DNA from: Daphnia carinata
Taxonomy: Eukaryota; Arthropoda; Branchiopoda; Diplostraca; Daphniidae
Reading direction: 5' to 3'
DNA length: 64,000 bases
Assembly (NCBI RefSeq): GCF_022539665.2
Contig: NC_081337.1
Coordinates: 11,339,768-11,403,767, forward strand
Part shown: in pieces, positions 24,801 through 39,800 of the stretch
Layout of the letters: each line of letters opens with the position of its first letter
Position numbering within the stretch: the stretch's first letter is position 1
The notes under the pieces: generated by a model
Databases searched by the model: none
What the model saw: only the letters and a program-made list of their open reading frames with translations
Told to the model about the DNA's origin: nothing
Translations under genes and position numbers: made by a program

Positions 24801-27800
24801 AAATTCACCTATATTTGTCGCGCTTCTCAATGATGTAACCCGTAATGACTGCTCCTCCGTCTGAAATCGGTTCTTTCCAAGAAAGTTCCACGTAACTTGG
24901 GCCCCAATCGATGGCCTCGGGATTGCGAGGCGCGGATGGAACGGCTGAAATTATTAGAAGAAATGAGTACACAGTTTAGCCTCCAACATAAAATTTCCTT
25001 TAGCCTATCCCAGAAATATTTATTACTGAAAGGGTCTTTGGCAATGATGGGAGCCATGGTCTCTAAAGGCTCCGACTCTCCCTCCTTGTTGACGGCCTTG
25101 ACCCGGAAATGATATTCGTGGCCCGGTACCAAACCAAGGACATCGAGTTCGGGATCCTTGGTCTTGCCTACTGGCAGCCACATACCACTATCGGCGTCGA
25201 ATTTCTCAACAGAGTAACACTCAATAGGTTCGCCGCCGTCATCTTTCGGTTTCTTCCACTTGAGCTTGCATCCTTCTTTGTGCACATCACTCACTTCCAG
25301 CGGTCCTTCTGGTTTGCCCGGTTTGGCTAATTTTTTACAATACACATAATGAGAACACATTAGATATGCGCACGACAAATGTAAAGTTAATTTAAATGAG
25401 AAAAGAACCTTAATGTAAGAGATAAGCAAGGATAGAAAACTTACAGACAACAACAACTTCCACCTCGGCCGTATCCTGGCCCCACTTGTTGATGGCAGTG
25501 ATGAGGTAGGTGCCAGTGTCCTTTCGTTCGGCTTTGTCGTTGAAGAACTTGGAGTTGTATGGCACATTTTCAATTCTTCTCGAATGGCTCAGTTGGACGG
25601 ATTTGCCACCAAGAGCCCAACTGACATCTGGAGCAGGTTCGCCGATGATCTTGACGTCGAACAGGAACGATTCGCCTTCACGAATCGTCACGTTGCGCAA
25701 AGTACGGCGGTCGATCTTAGGTGCCACTATAGTCCCAGTCGCAATGAAAGAACGCAAATAAAAACGTAAGGAAAGGGGAAATTTTGTTAATCAAAAATTC
25801 GAATGAACATTACATTTTCTGGGTTTGGTGACAATGGGTTTGCTGGCTTCACTAGGCTCTCCGGCTCCAGCTTCGTTTACAGCCCGGACGCGGAATTCAT
25901 AAGTGACACCTTCGTCGAGGTTGTCCACTTTGCCCTTGCATTCGGGTGTGCGGAACTCGGCGGCTTTGGTCCAGCGAGTGTTACCCTTTTCGCGTTTCTC
26001 GACCACATAGCCAGTGATAGGAGAACCACCATCCTTGGTTGGTTGGGTCCATTTGAGTTCGACGAAATGCCGATCCCAGTCGGTGGCTTCAGGAGCTCCG
26101 GGCGGTCCTGGCTCATCGAAAGGATTTTTGGCGATAATGGCCTCTGTGGCTTCCAGTGGCTCTGAATCGCCTTCCGCATTGACGGCCGACACGCGGAACT
26201 TGTATTCCTGTCCAGGTGTCAGGTTGCTGACTTCCATTTTCGGGTCTTTGCTGCGACCAACAGGAACCCATCGGCCGTTCTCCGTGTCCATTTTCTCGAC
26301 GACGTAGTGCTCAATGGGCGATCCGCCGTCATCAAGGGGCGGGTTCCACTTGAGGTTGCATCCCTCCTTGTGAATATCGTTGATCTTGAGCGGACCTTCC
26401 GGTTTAGCTGGCCTGTCCAGAACAGTGACTTCCACCGACGCCTCGTCTTTACCCGAACTGTTTTCGGCTTTAATGACGTAGGTGCCCGTATTGACACGGG
26501 AAGACATCAAGACTGACAACTTTGTACGGTGCGAGTCAACATCGACTGTCATGTTATCCTTGGTGAGTAAATGAGCTTTGTTCTGGAACCAAGTGATGGT
26601 TGGAGCTGGTTCACCAATGACATTGACATCAAACTTGAACGGCTGACCGGCTTTGATAGTCACATTCTTCAAATTGGTACGATCGATCTTGGGTGCCAAG
26701 AAACGTGGTTTAGCCGTAACAGGATCGCTGGCTTCGCTAGGCTTACTCTGGCCAGCTTTGTTAACGGCACGAATGCGGAACGTGTAAGTGTGATTCTCCG
26801 TCAATCCAGTAACGCGGGCTTCCAACTTATTGCCAACGACCTCCATAGCTTTTGACCATTTAGTGGCGTTATTGTCTTTCTTTTCTACAATGTAGGCCGT
26901 GATAGGCGAACCGCCGTCCGATTTCGGAACGGTCCACTTCAGATCGACCTGGTGGCGATCCCAGTCTTTGATCTGTGGCTTGCCTGGAGCGTCAGGTGCT
27001 TGGTATGGATTTTTGGCCAGTGTTGGCACATCGGTTTCCAACGGATCGGACTCACCCTCGGGGTTGACAGCACGTACTCGGAATTGGTATTCCTTGCCTT
27101 CGGTTAATCCACTGACTTCCGCTTCGGGAGCCTTTGTCGTGCAAACCTGCACCCAGCGTCCCGTATCCGTATCCATTCGCTCGACGACGTAGTTCTCGAG
27201 AGGTAGGCCTCCATCATCTTCTGGCGGTTCCCATTTCAGTTTGCAGCCTTCTGCAGTTACTTCACTGACTGCTAGAGGGCCTTTAGGTTTACCTGGCTTG
27301 CTAAGGACAATGATTTCGACTTCGACTTGATCGGTGCCCGAATCGTTCTTGGCGAAAACGCGATAAAGACCCGTGTCCGAACGCTTAGTCTTGGTTATGA
27401 TGAAACTCGTTCTGTATGGTTCATTGGTGATGGTCAGCTGATCGTAGGTAACTAGCTGCTCCTCCTGACGGAACCAGGTCACTTGTGGCGCTGGCTCACC
27501 TTGTACGTCCGCCTCCATGCGCAGAAGTTGGCCGGAGTGAATGACTTGCTTCATGAGCGTTTTGCGGTCGATGTGAGGTGCCAAGAATCGTGGCTTGGTC
27601 ACCACCGACTGAGAGACATCGCTCGGCTCGCTCTCGCCAGCCTTGTTCAGTGCCACAATACGGAATTCGTATTCATGTCCAGGTTCCACATCCGTGACTT
27701 TGGCGCTGGTCTTGTCGCCGTTGACACGAGCGCATTCGGACCAACCCCTAGCGTCCTTGTCACGCTTTTGGACGATATATTTGTCGATAGGCATGCCGCC

Positions 27801-30800
27801 ATCGGATTTCGGAGGACTCCATTTCATGTCGACAAAGTCCTTGTCCCAGTCTGTGAGTTCAGGACGTCCGGGCTTGCTGGGTGGATCGTACGGGTTCTTG
27901 GCGATAATGGCTTGATCGGTTTCCAATTCTTCCGATTCGCCTTCCTTGTTGACGGCCTTGACGCGGAATTTGTATTTCTTGCCCTCGTGAAGTCCGGTGA
28001 TTTCTGCTTCGGGCTCTTGCGATTGACCGGCCGGTACCCACTGGCCAGTCAACGGGTCCAATTTTTCGATCTCGTAGTACTCAATAGGCGATCCGCCGTC
28101 GTCTTCCGGTTTTTTCCACTTAAGCTTGCAGCCGCTTTTATGGACGTTTTCAACTTCAAGTGGACCTTTAGGTTTGCTTGGTTTACCTGTCGTGCAAAAA
28201 TAAGACAACGAAATGAATTAGTAAACATGCCTTCTAGTCGATCTTGTTTAAATGTAACGGTGAAAAAAGCGTGAGGGGGAATTGCAAACGCACTCAGAAT
28301 GAGAATCTCAACTTCTGCTTTGTCTTCGCCTTGTGAGTTTGTGGCAGTAATGGTATAGACACCACTGAGGGCTCTCGTGGCCCGGAAAATCAAGAATTTG
28401 GTATTGTAGTCCGAATTGTCAACTCGAACTTGTTCGTTCGATTGAACTTCCTGTAATAGTTTTCAAATGACATACAAAATCAAGAGGAAAATCGTATTTC
28501 TTTATGGTATTGTTTTACATTGTCTTTCAGAGTCCAGGTTACAACCGGTGGAGGTTCGCCGGCAACGTTGACATCAAGGTTGACTTGCAGACCGACTTTA
28601 ATCGTCACTTTTTGTAAATTAGTTCGATCGATTTTCGGTTTGACTATTAGCAGACGAAAAATCGATAATCAATGCCAGTTCTGCTAAATAAATTTTTCTC
28701 TAAGGTATTGAATGGGGACTTACAGAACCGGGCTTTGGCTACGTGTGGTTTGGTGGAATCGCTAGGCTCACTTTGTCCGGCCTTATTCACAGCGCGAACA
28801 CGGAACTCGTAACGGTTACCCTCCTCCAGGTTATTAACGACGCCTTGACAAACGTTTCCTTTGACTTCAGCGGCTTTGACGAAAATTCCGCCATACTTGT
28901 CCACCATTTCAATGATGTACCCAGTGATGGGCGAACCACCATCTCGGATCGGTTGGTCCCATTTCAGCTTGACCATGTTTTCGTTCCAGTCGACGAGTTC
29001 CGGTAGTCCAGGTGGTGCCGGAGGATCGAAAGGGTTCTTGGCCAAGATGGCGCCGTCTGTTTCCAACGGTTCTCCTTCTCCTTCTTCGTTGACTGCCTTG
29101 ACTCGGAAGTGATATTTCTTGCCTTGTTCCAAACCAACAACGTCGAGTTCGTTCTTCTCTGGGTCGCAGCGGCCCGCTGGTGACCACTTGCCTGTACCAA
29201 CTTCCATCTTCTCTAAAATGTAGCCTGTGATGGGAAGACCACCATCATCCTTTGGCTTGTCCCATTTGACCTTGCAGCCTTCTTTGTGGACGTTGGTGAC
29301 TTCCATCGGTCCTTCCGGTTTGCCTGGCTTAGCTAAAATGCTGACTTCGACTGTGGCTTCGTCTTTGCCAACGCTGTTTTCCGCCACCAGAGTGTAGACG
29401 CCAGTGTCTTTGCGGATCGAGTCACCAATCGACAGTTTGGTGTTGTGTTCGCTGTTGTCGATTTTGATGCGGTCTTGGGACTCCAACGGCGCTCCAGCGA
29501 AAATCCACTGCATAGTTGGCGCTGGTTCGCCTTTAACGTCGACGTCGAATTTCACGAATTGTCCACCTCTCACCACAATTTGTTTGAGCTTTTCTCTGTT
29601 GATCTGCGGTTTGACTGTAATAAAGAAGAATGGCGTTTATTTTATTATTATTTTTTCAATAACTTTGGACCTAGTCTAACAGGCAATATTCATTCACTGA
29701 TTTCTTACGGAATCGCGCCTTGGCGATGTGTGGTGCAGTCGGATCACTAGGTTCACCCGGTCCCGCTTTGTTGACTGCTCGGACGCGGAACTGATATTGC
29801 TGACCTTCCTTCAATCCTGGCACTCGAGCCTCACAATCGGGTTTCTTTTGGGAGAAGTGCAGATAAGTAAAAATTTATGTTTGCCATGACGATCAATAAA
29901 CAACTATAACATTGCGGGTGTAGGTGGTATGAACGGTTGAGCATTTTGTAATAGTTCTTTTACAAAACGTCTTTTTCACGTGAAATACGTCGTATACACC
30001 TGATGCCAGTACGAGAAACTAGTTTTTCCCGTATTACCTCCGTTGTCAGGATTTCTTCCCAGTTGCTTCCGAATCGTTCCTTCTTCTCAATGATGTAACC
30101 AGTGATAGGAACACCACCCGTGCTCTTGGGTGCAGTCCATTTCAGGTCGACACGATCAACATCCCAATCGACGATCTCTGGAGTCCCTGGTTTACCAGAT
30201 GGATCTACAAAATGGCCGTGTTTAATTTATGATTAATATCATGGTATTAGTGCATTTGAAACAAATTTGGAATGTTGTACTAACCGAACGGATTCTTAGC
30301 GATGATGGATTGATCTGTTTCGAGATTCTCAGATTCGCCTTCGTCATTCACAGCTCTAACTCGGAAGCTATATTCTTTGCCTTCTTGCAGGCCACCAACG
30401 TCCATCTCTGGATCTTTGGATCGACCAACCGGTACCCAGCGGCCTTTATCTAGCTTCTCGACTACGTAACCTGTGACTGGCTTGCCACCATCATCCTCGG
30501 GAGGTTGCCACGCCAATTTGCAGCCACTCTTGGTTACGTCGGTCACTTTCAGCGGTCCCTTAGGTTTCGATGGAGCGGCGAGGACAACCACCTCAACCTG
30601 GGCTTCGTCTTTTCCGTGTTCGTTGACTGCAACAATCTTGTACATGCCAGAATTTTTTCGTTTCGCGTCAATCACATTCAGTTTGGTGTTATAGTCGATA
30701 TTGACAATTTCAACGTTCTCTTGTGATAGGACTTCTTTCTCGCCAAGATACCAAGTGACTGTCGGAGGCGGTTCACCTCTGATGTTGACGTCGTACTTGA

Positions 30801-33800
30801 ACACTTTGCCAGCTTTTATCATGATTTGCTTCAAGTTAGTACGGTCGATTTGCGGCTTGACTGCAGAAAAATAAACAGAAAAAAAAACAATGAAGAGCCA
30901 ACCAGGAGATTTTCCAATAACTAAATTTTGCTTAGTAATGCTCATGATGCTTAGTAATGTAAAGTTCGGTGGTAAAATATCGAGCTTACGTAGTTTGTGC
31001 TTCACTAGATGCATCTGCGTTGGTTCTGACGGTGGGGATAATCCAGCTTTGTTGACGGCTACGATGCGGAATTGGTATTCACCACGTTCTTTCAGGTCGA
31101 CGACTTTGCCTTCCAACTTGTCTCCAGGCACTTCGCCAGCTTTTTCCCAATCGGGTTTGAATCTGAATAGAGGAAAACGGCATTTATTGTTCACAATTTG
31201 TACATTCGGCTAAGATATTGGTCAAAGGAGTCGAATAGCGTTTGCATACTTGTCTTTTTTCTCGATTATGTATTTCTCGATTGGAACGCCTCCATCTACG
31301 GTTGGTGCTGTCCACTTCAAGTCGACGCTGCGGTTGTCATAATCGACGATATCGGGCCGTCCAGGAGCAGAAGATTGTTCTACATTTTCAAATGTAAATT
31401 GATCACAAGATTAGATTCACGTTCTACGATTATCGTTCTGCTAATTTAAGATTTTGCATTCTCCTCTAGTTGCATGGCGAACACCACTTGTATACATTTT
31501 TAGGCGCATGTTTTTTGGACGTTATGCACTGCAACTATTTTCAATCCCCTTTCTTTCTTCTTAATTGCAATCTATAGTTTTCGATACAACGTACCGTAAG
31601 GATCTTTGGCAACAATGGCATGTGTCGTGACCAAGGGTTCAGAATCTCCTTCGTCGTTAATAGCGGTGACTCGGAACTGGTAGCTCTTGCCCGGTTCCAG
31701 GCCTGTTACGTTATAGGTGGGTGGCTGCCTCTCTCCGTTGACTTTGCCGACCCGGGTCCATTTGCCCGTGCTCACGTCCAGCTTCTCAATTTCGTATTCT
31801 TTAATGGGGAGTCCGCCGTCGTCTTCAGGTTTAGTCCAGCTTAATTTACAACCTTCTTTGTGGACATCGGTAACCTCTAACGGTCCTTTTGGTGAGCTCG
31901 GTTTGCCTGAATGGGAAAACAGACAGCAAGTTAGAATCAAATCCTGATACAGGTGGCAGATCAAGTACGGATTTACCTAAAACAATCAGCTCAACCGATT
32001 CAGAATCCTTTCCGGATTTGTTTTCTGCTTGTAAAGTATAGATGCCGGCATCCTTGCGGGTGGCATCGATTATCGAGAAATCCGTGTGATAATCGCGATT
32101 TTCAATGGTAATACGCTCGGTGTTGGTGAGTGCGATGCTATCACGCCAAACCCACACAATGGTTGGAGGTGGCTCACCGGCCACATCCACCGACCACTTG
32201 TGGGCACGGCCTACCTTGATGGTGGTTGTTTTCAACGTAGTGCGGTCGATCCTGGGTTTCACTGTAAAATTGTTTTCGTATTTCCATTAGCTATTGTTGT
32301 GATACATTTTTGGGGAATATTATTATACTACTTAATTTAGAAAAATTATCAAAAAAAGATGGCCATTACTTTTTATAAGGTACTAGTCCCTAATGCTTTC
32401 TTAGTTTTCCGTATTTAGTGGAATGTCCACCTGGCCCACATCAAAAATATCGAAGCGGTTTGTAACTAAACAAAAATAGCTAAGCCATTTTTTCTACAGA
32501 CTTTTCGGTGCGCTGCCTTCCGATTGTACCATATTTATTCTAAGACGTTAGCTGGGCAGTACGGAAAACAGTGTCTACGTTGTTGGAACAACCAGACCTT
32601 TTATTTTTACAGATAAATTATTTCATATTTCGACAGTTGAATCTATGGCTGCTGTAGATTTTAGTATTGATTTGCTAATAAAAATTTACCATGAAATCAC
32701 TCGTTAACATACGAACACAATTCAGCGTAGTCGAAAAAAAAAAAATACTTCGCAAAATCTTTATGCATAAACGCTGCGGAAAAAAAATTATGCTGTTTGA
32801 CTTTAACTTACAGTTCCTATGCTTGACAGTGTGCGTGTCCGTGGGCTCTGAAGGTTCCCCAAAGCCAGCTTTGTTGGCTGCGCGGACGCGGAACGTCACT
32901 ATTTGGTTCTCTTTCAGTCCATCTACTGTCGCTTTGCACGTCGGGTCAGGAGTGATGAGTACCTCCTTCCACTCAACGGATAGTTTGTCCTTCATTTCGA
33001 TGATATAGTGTGTTAGTGGCCGACCACCATCGTTGTCAGGCTTGATCCAAGTCAGCGTTACGCTGGAAACTGAATAGTCTTCAATAACGGGCTTGCTTGG
33101 TTTGCCAGGCTCATCTGCATGAATGGTCGAAATGGTTATGCAGGTGTCATCATTAACCGAGAAATCGACTTAAAAAAAAAAAAAAAGAAGAAGAAAAACA
33201 CAAAAACCAGTGGATCTTACCATAAGGATTTCGGGCCATTATAGCCTCATCTGCCTCCAACGCCTCCGATTCGCCTTCTTTATTGACGGCTTTGACGCGG
33301 AACTTGTATTTCTTTTTGGGCGTCAAGCCAGTAGCAGTAAAAGTTTCGTCATTGGGTCCCACCTCACCGGCAGCAACCCATCGTCCGGTGTCCATATCCA
33401 TCTTTTCGATAATGTAGCCAGTAAGCGGCGATCCTCCGGCGTCTTCTGGTTTCTTCCATTTGATCTTAATGTGATCAGCTCGAATTTCATCAGCAATAAT
33501 GGGTCCAGTGGGTCTGGACGGTTTATCTGCGGATTGAACATTCATTATCGATCGTGTAGCAGTCACGTTGCATTTGATTTCGAGAATAATTAGGACTTGT
33601 AATGTGTTACGCGTTAAAGGTGAAATCATATGGCTAATAAACAAACAAGCTGATTGACTCACCAAGAACAACGACATCAGCAACGCCCTCGCACGTTCCG
33701 GAGCTATTCTTCAACGTGATTCTGTACTTGCCGCTGTCTGCACGAACCGCTTTACGCACCGTCAGCACGCTGTTGCGTTCGTATTTGTCGACGGACACTC

Positions 33801-36800
33801 TGTGATTGGAAATGCATTTGAGCAAACGCATTAGTAAAATATAACGAAGAATAAATGTATCTGTTAAGTAAGGATTCGGTGGTTTTCACTTTGATGTAGC
33901 CGTATCACGAGCGTTATTTTTGTTGAATATTGTGCTGCTGTGGAATGTGGTGCCGAATGAATCGCGGTGATTGGATAGGGGGGGTTATGGAATGTTTTGT
34001 GCTTTTGTGTTCATTGTGCCAGTATATCGCGGTGATAGGCTCTGGCGGTTAGGAGATGCGGTTTAAGTGACTTATGATCTACACATTTTTAGTTAAAGAT
34101 CATTATTGCAAAAAAAAATTTTCTTTATCATTAATCTTTGTTGAATGAATCGTGCCGTCATTCAGTGTGTAGGTGTGTGTAGTAAACATTTTATAGTGTT
34201 GAATTCGAGATTCGTGCCATTCGGAGCTCAGCGAAGAGCACAAAACCGCTGAGTTTTATTTCGTTCAAATGAAGATTCCGTTGACGGTAACGTCACCAAG
34301 TCACCTTATAGTCGACGTGTTGGGTATCCTGTGTTCGTTCGAGCGCCGCGAAAGCCCCAAAGAATAATAAGTCATGTTTAGAATCAACCAAATGCTTAAT
34401 TACCCTCCGTATTGCTTTTGTCGTTCAAATTAAAAAAATAAATAAGTAATAATGAGTCGCTGTTATTTAAAAAACTGCCTCACATTTTCTGGCAAATTTC
34501 TTGCCTATCTCTTCCTGCAATATGCGTCGGTTAAACTTAACCAGACACTTCATTATTTTCACAGAGGGCGTATGCACGAAGAAAATAAAAACTTAATGGA
34601 ATTTTGATACAAAATAATTAGGACGACAAAAGATATTCACACCCTATCATTTGTTAACGAAACAACCGAAACAACGTAAGAAGTTTAAAGCTACACACCT
34701 ATGTTGACCTATATTGCTCAGTGTGGGCCAACATTTTAACAGTAACCAAGCTTTTTTTTTACTTAATTTAATATGATTATCTACTATTTTTTCTCTATCT
34801 ATCTATATATCTATGCATATTTACTGTATATTAACTATATTATAAGCATATTACGTAACTTTAAGCAACCACTCGCAATTAAGTGCTATGTAACGTATAA
34901 GTAAGGAATGTGGTATTCTTTTACCTTTCTCCGTCGATTTTGATCGCTTTTCCTTCCAAGTCCCAAGAAGCCTCAGGTTCAGGTTCGCCGCCATATTTAA
35001 CATCGAATTTAATAATTTGTCCTTTCTTGATTACCAATGGTTTCATTGCATCGCCAATGATGTATGGTTTGACTAAGAAAATGAAAATGAAATAAAATAT
35101 TACGAAGAGAAATTAACAGTGAAACAGATGAAAAAAGAAGGCGCAATAGAAAAAAGAAAAAAAAATAGAAGGAAATGAAATAAACGGCTCCTATACCGAA
35201 ACGAGATTTGGCGATTATGGGTTTAGTGGCATCGCTGGGTTCTCCGGGCCCCGCTTTATTGATAGCCCTAATACGGAATTCATACTGTGTGCCTTCTTTA
35301 AGCCCCGTAACCGTACCGCTCGTAGCATCGCCAGGGAATTCCTGTGCTGTCACCCAGTCATTTCCGAATTTTTCCTGAATCACAGAAAAATGTTTTCGAA
35401 AATGCATTACAAAATTCCTATGATACATTTTTGCACACGTCGAGCTAGAATTTCTGGTCCCGTAAAGATCATCGGACCACAAAAACACGACAAGGAAATG
35501 AGAGAAACGCTCACCTTGTACTCAATGACGTAGCCAGTGATGGGAGAGCCTCCGTCATTTTCTGGCTTCGTCCATGTAATGTCAGCATGATCGACATCCC
35601 AGTCGACCACTTCAGCATTACCTGGTTTTCCAGGTTCATCTAATAATAAGAATCACATTAGTGAAAAGCGTTGGTAAGCGTAACATGTAATTTGTTAAAG
35701 GAATTTTCGAAATTGCGAGTTTGAATTTTACCCCAAGGATCTTTGGCGAGCACAACTTTGGGGAAAACACCTGGCTCCGAGTTACCCATTTTGTTTACAG
35801 CCACAACACGAAATTTGTACTCTTTTTTGTTGATCAACCCTTCGCACTTGTAAGATAAAGGTTGGTCGGATGGGAGTTCTCCTACTGCATTCCATCCACC
35901 TGAGGAACAACAAACATGTGGGTTGTGAATAATGATGAGATGGTCAGCATATGAGAATCACTTGCCTTTTACAGACAGATCTTGACGTTCAATGATATAA
36001 TTAGTGATGGGCATGCCACCATCGTCTTTTGGCTTTTTCCACTTGAGAACGCAAGAATCTTGGTAAATATCATGAACTGAAATATCTTCGGGTGAGCCAG
36101 GGACATCTATTTTTTTTTACGTGAAAACGAATGCGAATGAGCAATAAGGATGACACTGTAATACAAGAAAATCGAATTTTACGTTTTAGTTTTTATTGTG
36201 CCTACCTTGAATGTTGAAGAACACGTCTTTAGTAGTCTCTCCTTGAGCGTTTGACAGCTTGATCTGGTAAATACCGCTTGAAGAACGAACAGTTTTCTTA
36301 AGCTTCAAAATTGCTTTATCCTCTTGAACGATGATTTCGACTTCTTTCACGCCAAGGCTCTTGCCGTCTTTCGATAATTTGGCTTCAACGGGAGATTTCC
36401 GAACTCCCGGCACTATAGACAATACGACAAGATTTCGTCAACTGGGCATTTTTGGCTAGGAGAATGGCTAGTCTTACCAACGTAGGGGACGTCAACAATT
36501 AACATTTTGTTGCTAGGTCCTTCGACAGGGGTATCAAGGTTGATTTCCGGTTTGCCTTCGCCCTTGTTGACGGTAAGCTGACAAGTGGACTTGAGTCGAC
36601 CAGATTTGCATTTAATTTCTCCTTGATCAGTAAGTTCGACACTATTAAATATGAGTTGATGCTTGCCACCACCCAAATTTTTGATTTCGATGCGATCCGA
36701 TGGTTTAATAGCTTCGCCATTGAGAAAAAATTCAGTCGAAGCTGTCTGATCAGCCACCTCCACCTCGAGGATTAACTTTTCACGTTCGGTGACGACAGTG

Positions 36801-39800
36801 TCTTTCAGTTTCTTGTTAAACTTGTTAACGTCTACACACACGCAAAAAATGAGGTGTTATAATGGATTGAACCAAAGAATGAATAGAGTGAACTTACAAT
36901 CGACAGTCACCTCTGCTTGGGTCTCGTCGGCGTTGGTGTGACAAGTGTAGTTTCCGGCGTCGCTCATCTTGATTTCTTTGAAGAAGAGGCGTCGTTTCTT
37001 GCCCTCTACTTGAATTTGAATCCTATTAAAGACAAACAGATTAGCTAATTGTTCATCGAACCCTTTTTTCTTTCAAATTTCAACTTTTTATCGGTGGGTT
37101 TGAAAACTTCGCCGTCTTTCTTCCAGATTACACCTGCATCGTCCTCATCTACTTCGCATTCCAGCATTACCGCCTCCTTTTCAGCGGCTTGGACGCTCAA
37201 AAGTGTCTTGGTGAATTTGTGCGGGAATTCTGATTTTCAATTTACATCATTCATGTTAAAACATTCCCCCAACAAAAAAAAATCAAAGGTTAATTATTAC
37301 CGATAAACTTGAGGTGGCACGAAGTCTTGAGATTCTGCCTCTCAATTTTACAGCTGTATTCTCCATTGTCTTCTTTGATTGGTCCTTTGAAAATGAGGCG
37401 ACAGGTTCCTGTGAGGTCTTTGCTAATTTCAAACCTCTGTCCATCGGCCTCAATTTTCTCTTCGCCTTTGTACCAGTTGACTGGCGCTTTGTGATGGCTA
37501 ACCTGACATTCAAGCTCATATTCGCGGTTTAGGTAAGCTTCCGCTTTCTTTGGCAGCTGGCGGACGAACGAATACACTTGGTCAGCTTCTATAAAGTGGA
37601 CGGATACAACAAATGATGTTACAGTTTTGCTATTGCAAAATTCAATGCGAGCCCGAGCTAAACGTCTTTTAAAACTGTCTTACCCTCGACAGTAAGATAG
37701 GCGCTGCAGGTGATGCCTCCAATATCTATCGTATATTTGCCCATGTCGTCCACTTTGGGCTGAGTTATAATCAGTTTATAGACGTCATTTTCAACTGTCA
37801 TTTTATGGCGAGACCCGGAGAATATTTCCTAAAGGACAGCGATATTTTAAAAAATTAGGAATGTACTAGATGAAAATGACGTTTCTAATTAGAGTTGGAA
37901 ATGCTGGAAGAGCACCACGTACATCTTTCTTAAGAAACCATTTAGGTTTGCCATTTGGCTTCGAGAAGATGCACTCAAAGACCACCTTCTTATCTTTGCC
38001 TTCTTTAACGGTATGGTCGATCAAAGGCTTCATGAAGCTCTCTTGTTTCTGTTTGGGCAGACGTAGGCCGTGACGAGAGCGAGAAATGAGCGAAAATACA
38101 AAACAAAACGTAAGTGTGTTTCAAAAATAGAACGAAGTAGGTGAGAAAAGAAAAAGAACCGAGTTGCAGCCTCGATAAAAACAACACTGCATAAGTAACA
38201 TTCATGGCTAAATATAGCCAGAAGCAATCGCTTTCAGTTAAAAGTACAAACTTGGAACTCTTTTGGCTTGCAACGGATTTCCTGTCTTTTGGAAGGGCCA
38301 AAAATTAAGCAAACAGAGATGAAGTAAAACAAAACAAACAAAAATAATAAGGATTTGTTTTTAAGAAGTATAAATAAGAATCAAGTTGAAACGAACAATA
38401 AACGCAAATAAGTATTTTCAAGCAAAAAAAAAAAAAGTAAATCTAGAGTATATATAAACAAATATGAATAACCTAAGGAGGAAGAGGAAGAGACCTGAAG
38501 CTATTTACAGAGATAACAAGCAAAAATTGCAGAAACGACTACCAGATTTGTAATCGTGGATAATATGTACTGCGCTATATCAGTATGCAAACGCATACAT
38601 TCCAGGCGCTTTCAGCAGAGAATTTCTTTATATCTACAAAGCTTTCCAGTCTGGATATTAAGAACCACTAGGTCTGACGTAGGAAAATGAAACAGCTTAA
38701 AGCCTACGGCTGACTTAAAAAATGGAAGAGACAGTGAATGAAGTAGTTTGAAAAGTTTGACACAGTAAAAGAGACAGGAAGGAAGAAGTATTGTTTGATG
38801 GCGTGAGGCGACAGTCATCTGTTGTCGATAATCCAAATAAGTTCGGCATGATGGAGATCAAAGTGAACCAAGTTTGTTTTTGACTTATGAGACTACCGTT
38901 CACAGTGAAAAAATGTCGGATGCCAGACCAAGTTAGAGGATGAATGAGTAAAAACTGTACAGATATGGCTCAACTTTTGGCACCTGTCGATGTAATGAAA
39001 GGAAATCATAAACACGAGTATTTGTTATGTAGTATTTACTGGGCCAGTACGTCTGGCCATGAGATAGTAAACAAAAAATCATGGTTGATGTAGTTACCGA
39101 TATTCATTACATTAAATGGTGCCAAGGAGCTAGCCATCGACCAAAATCATAGCGATAGATGCTCGGAAAAAGGACAGGAATCCGATCGCACCATCGCTAA
39201 AACGTGTGAACGTTTAATTCAAATAAAGCAAGACGAAAGAAATTAATCAGAAAATAAAACTCGTTAAGCATAAAAACACATTCACGCAGGTTCAGCGTAT
39301 TGTTTTCCACTCTTAGATGAGGCACACGTTAAACGTGAGACGCCACAATTCAATTCACTTGTTAGACGCTGCGCGCCATATCACCCCATGCCAGTGTAGC
39401 TGTAAAATGCTGCCGCCCATTGATCGATTTTTCTCTCTTCTTCTAGAATAAAACGGAAGCAAGGAAACGAGAACGTGGCGAGCGGATGCTAACCAAAAAA
39501 CGTTATTCATTTAGCGGTAGAAATCCGAAGAAGAATTGCGAACTTTTAACGTGGTTTAAGAATTTAAAAAGCATGTAGCGATTTAAGCGGTGCGCTCATT
39601 TCGATTTCTTTCTCAAGTGTTTTGACATTCGAAGAGGCAAGATAGAATTATCTGGAAATGAAAAGCTTGATGTGTACGCTGCAGTTGGAAGGAATGAATG
39701 AAATTCAAGATAGTAAAGCACAAAATTAATGATACGTATGTCTTTTTACGGCACCTCCTCTCTGTTGAACGGTTGAAGAATCGGCCAGTCGGGAATAATT

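Noticed and set aside
33165-33200. A-run near the Fn exon at 33221
   Set aside because: Homopolymer that on the minus strand is an intron pyrimidine tract; not a separate element.
38252-38281. 30-bp phase-0 candidate exon '[10 protein letters not shown]'
   Set aside because: The donor (GTTTGT) is weak, it is very short and it has no relative among the other cassettes. Not enough to call.
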